In this document: one piece after another, positions 5,687-5,980 of the stretch | Numbering within the stretch: the stretch's first letter is position 1 | Layout: every line of letters starts with the position of its first letter | Origin: Acidimicrobiia bacterium | Lineage (GTDB): Bacteria > Actinomycetota > Acidimicrobiia > Acidimicrobiales > JACDCH01 | Reading direction: 5' to 3' | Length of the DNA stretch: 5,980 nucleotides | Assembly: GCA_013694495.1 (NCBI GenBank) | Contig: JACDCH010000186.1 | Coordinates: 1-5,980, forward strand | Translations under genes and position numbers: made by a program | The notes under the pieces: generated by a model | Databases searched by the model: none | The model's input: only the letters and a program-made list of their open reading frames with translations | Told to the model about the DNA's origin: nothing

Positions 5687-5980
5687 ATGGTGGAGTCCAT
5701 GAGCAGTTCGACTCCGGGAGACCGGCGCACGGATAGATGCGGCGCAGCCGATCCCCATGCGGTGACCGACGTCGGCGAGCTGACAGCGCTCCTCGGCGAG
5801 GCACCCAGCTTCGTGCGGGCCAAGCTCGGTGATCGGCTCGATGACCCAACCCGGGCGTTCGTGGCTCTGTCGCCCTTGCTGTTCGTGGCGACCACGGATG
5901 ACGAAGGATGTCTCGACATATCTCCGAAGGGTGACGAGCCGGGCTTCGTCCAGGTTGCCGACGAGACGACGTTGCTGATC
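5687..5980 (+). CDS. Pyridoxamine 5'-phosphate oxidase-like FMN-binding protein, 3' end missing
   Basis: An open frame of 98 codons runs off the right edge. Residues 30-98 resemble the N-terminal part of the PPOX-like split-barrel proteins often labelled MSMEG_1061 family: LGEAPSFVRAKLGDRLDDP (36-54), then SPLLFVATTDDEG (62-74) and LDISPKGDEPGFVQV (76-90), the strands that contact FMN in this fold. Such proteins use flavin (or F420 in relatives) in redox reactions, but the substrate is mostly unknown. ATG 5687 is preferred because GGAGAGG lies just upstream; ATG 5699 is in frame with a poorer site. The first 25 residues are polar and not recognisable, so a later start such as GTG 5762 is possible. 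The spacing after the WYL gene suggests cotranscription. It uses the rare codon ATA once. Confidence 0.82.
   Translation, partial: MVESMSSSTPGDRRTDRCGAADPHAVTDVGELTALLGEAPSFVRAKLGDRLDDPTRAFVALSPLLFVATTDDEGCLDISPKGDEPGFVQVADETTLLI

Noticed and set aside
1..5980. CRISPR array, insertion sequence ends, toxin-antitoxin or defence genes
   Set aside because: No regularly spaced repeats, transposase motifs or small two-gene toxin modules are visible on either strand.

Overview
The window comes from a GC-rich bacterium. The codon use, GTG starts with GGAGG-type ribosome sites, overlapping genes and protein families (paired FadE-like dehydrogenases, WYL regulator, MSMEG_1061-like flavin-binding protein) point to an actinobacterium. 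Acidimicrobiia or a mycobacterial relative are the likeliest guesses, but the sequence does not fix the genus.

Left region (1-4689) is a tightly packed, same-strand catabolic operon. It holds the 3' part of an acyl-CoA synthetase (start is outside the window), two adjacent acyl-CoA dehydrogenase genes, and an amidohydrolase-2 family enzyme. Junctions are a 10-base overlap (or 4 with the alternative start), a 2-base gap and a 14-base gap. The two dehydrogenases keep complementary halves of the usual active site, as in heteromeric FadE pairs of steroid side-chain catabolism. The likely logic is activation of a carboxylic acid to its CoA thioester, alpha,beta-dehydrogenation by an alpha2beta2 enzyme, and a metal-dependent hydrolysis, hydration or decarboxylation step. 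The substrate cannot be read from the sequence.

Middle region (4690-4933) has no gene. It holds a close direct repeat (TTGTCAA twice, 12 bases apart), a fragment resembling the 3' end of a tRNA gene ending in CCA at 4801, a perfect 11-bp hairpin typical of a terminator, and a weak inverted repeat before the next gene. This looks like the scar (attR-like) of an integration into a tRNA gene.

Right region (4934-5980) holds a complete short WYL-domain transcription regulator and the 5' part of a pyridoxamine-5'-phosphate-oxidase-like protein that runs off the window. Its third-codon-position A/T use is about fourfold or more above that of the operon genes sampled (17 of 70 and 23 of 98 codons, against 4 of 70 and 2 of 70). 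The composition change coincides with the tRNA-like scar, so the two halves may have different histories.
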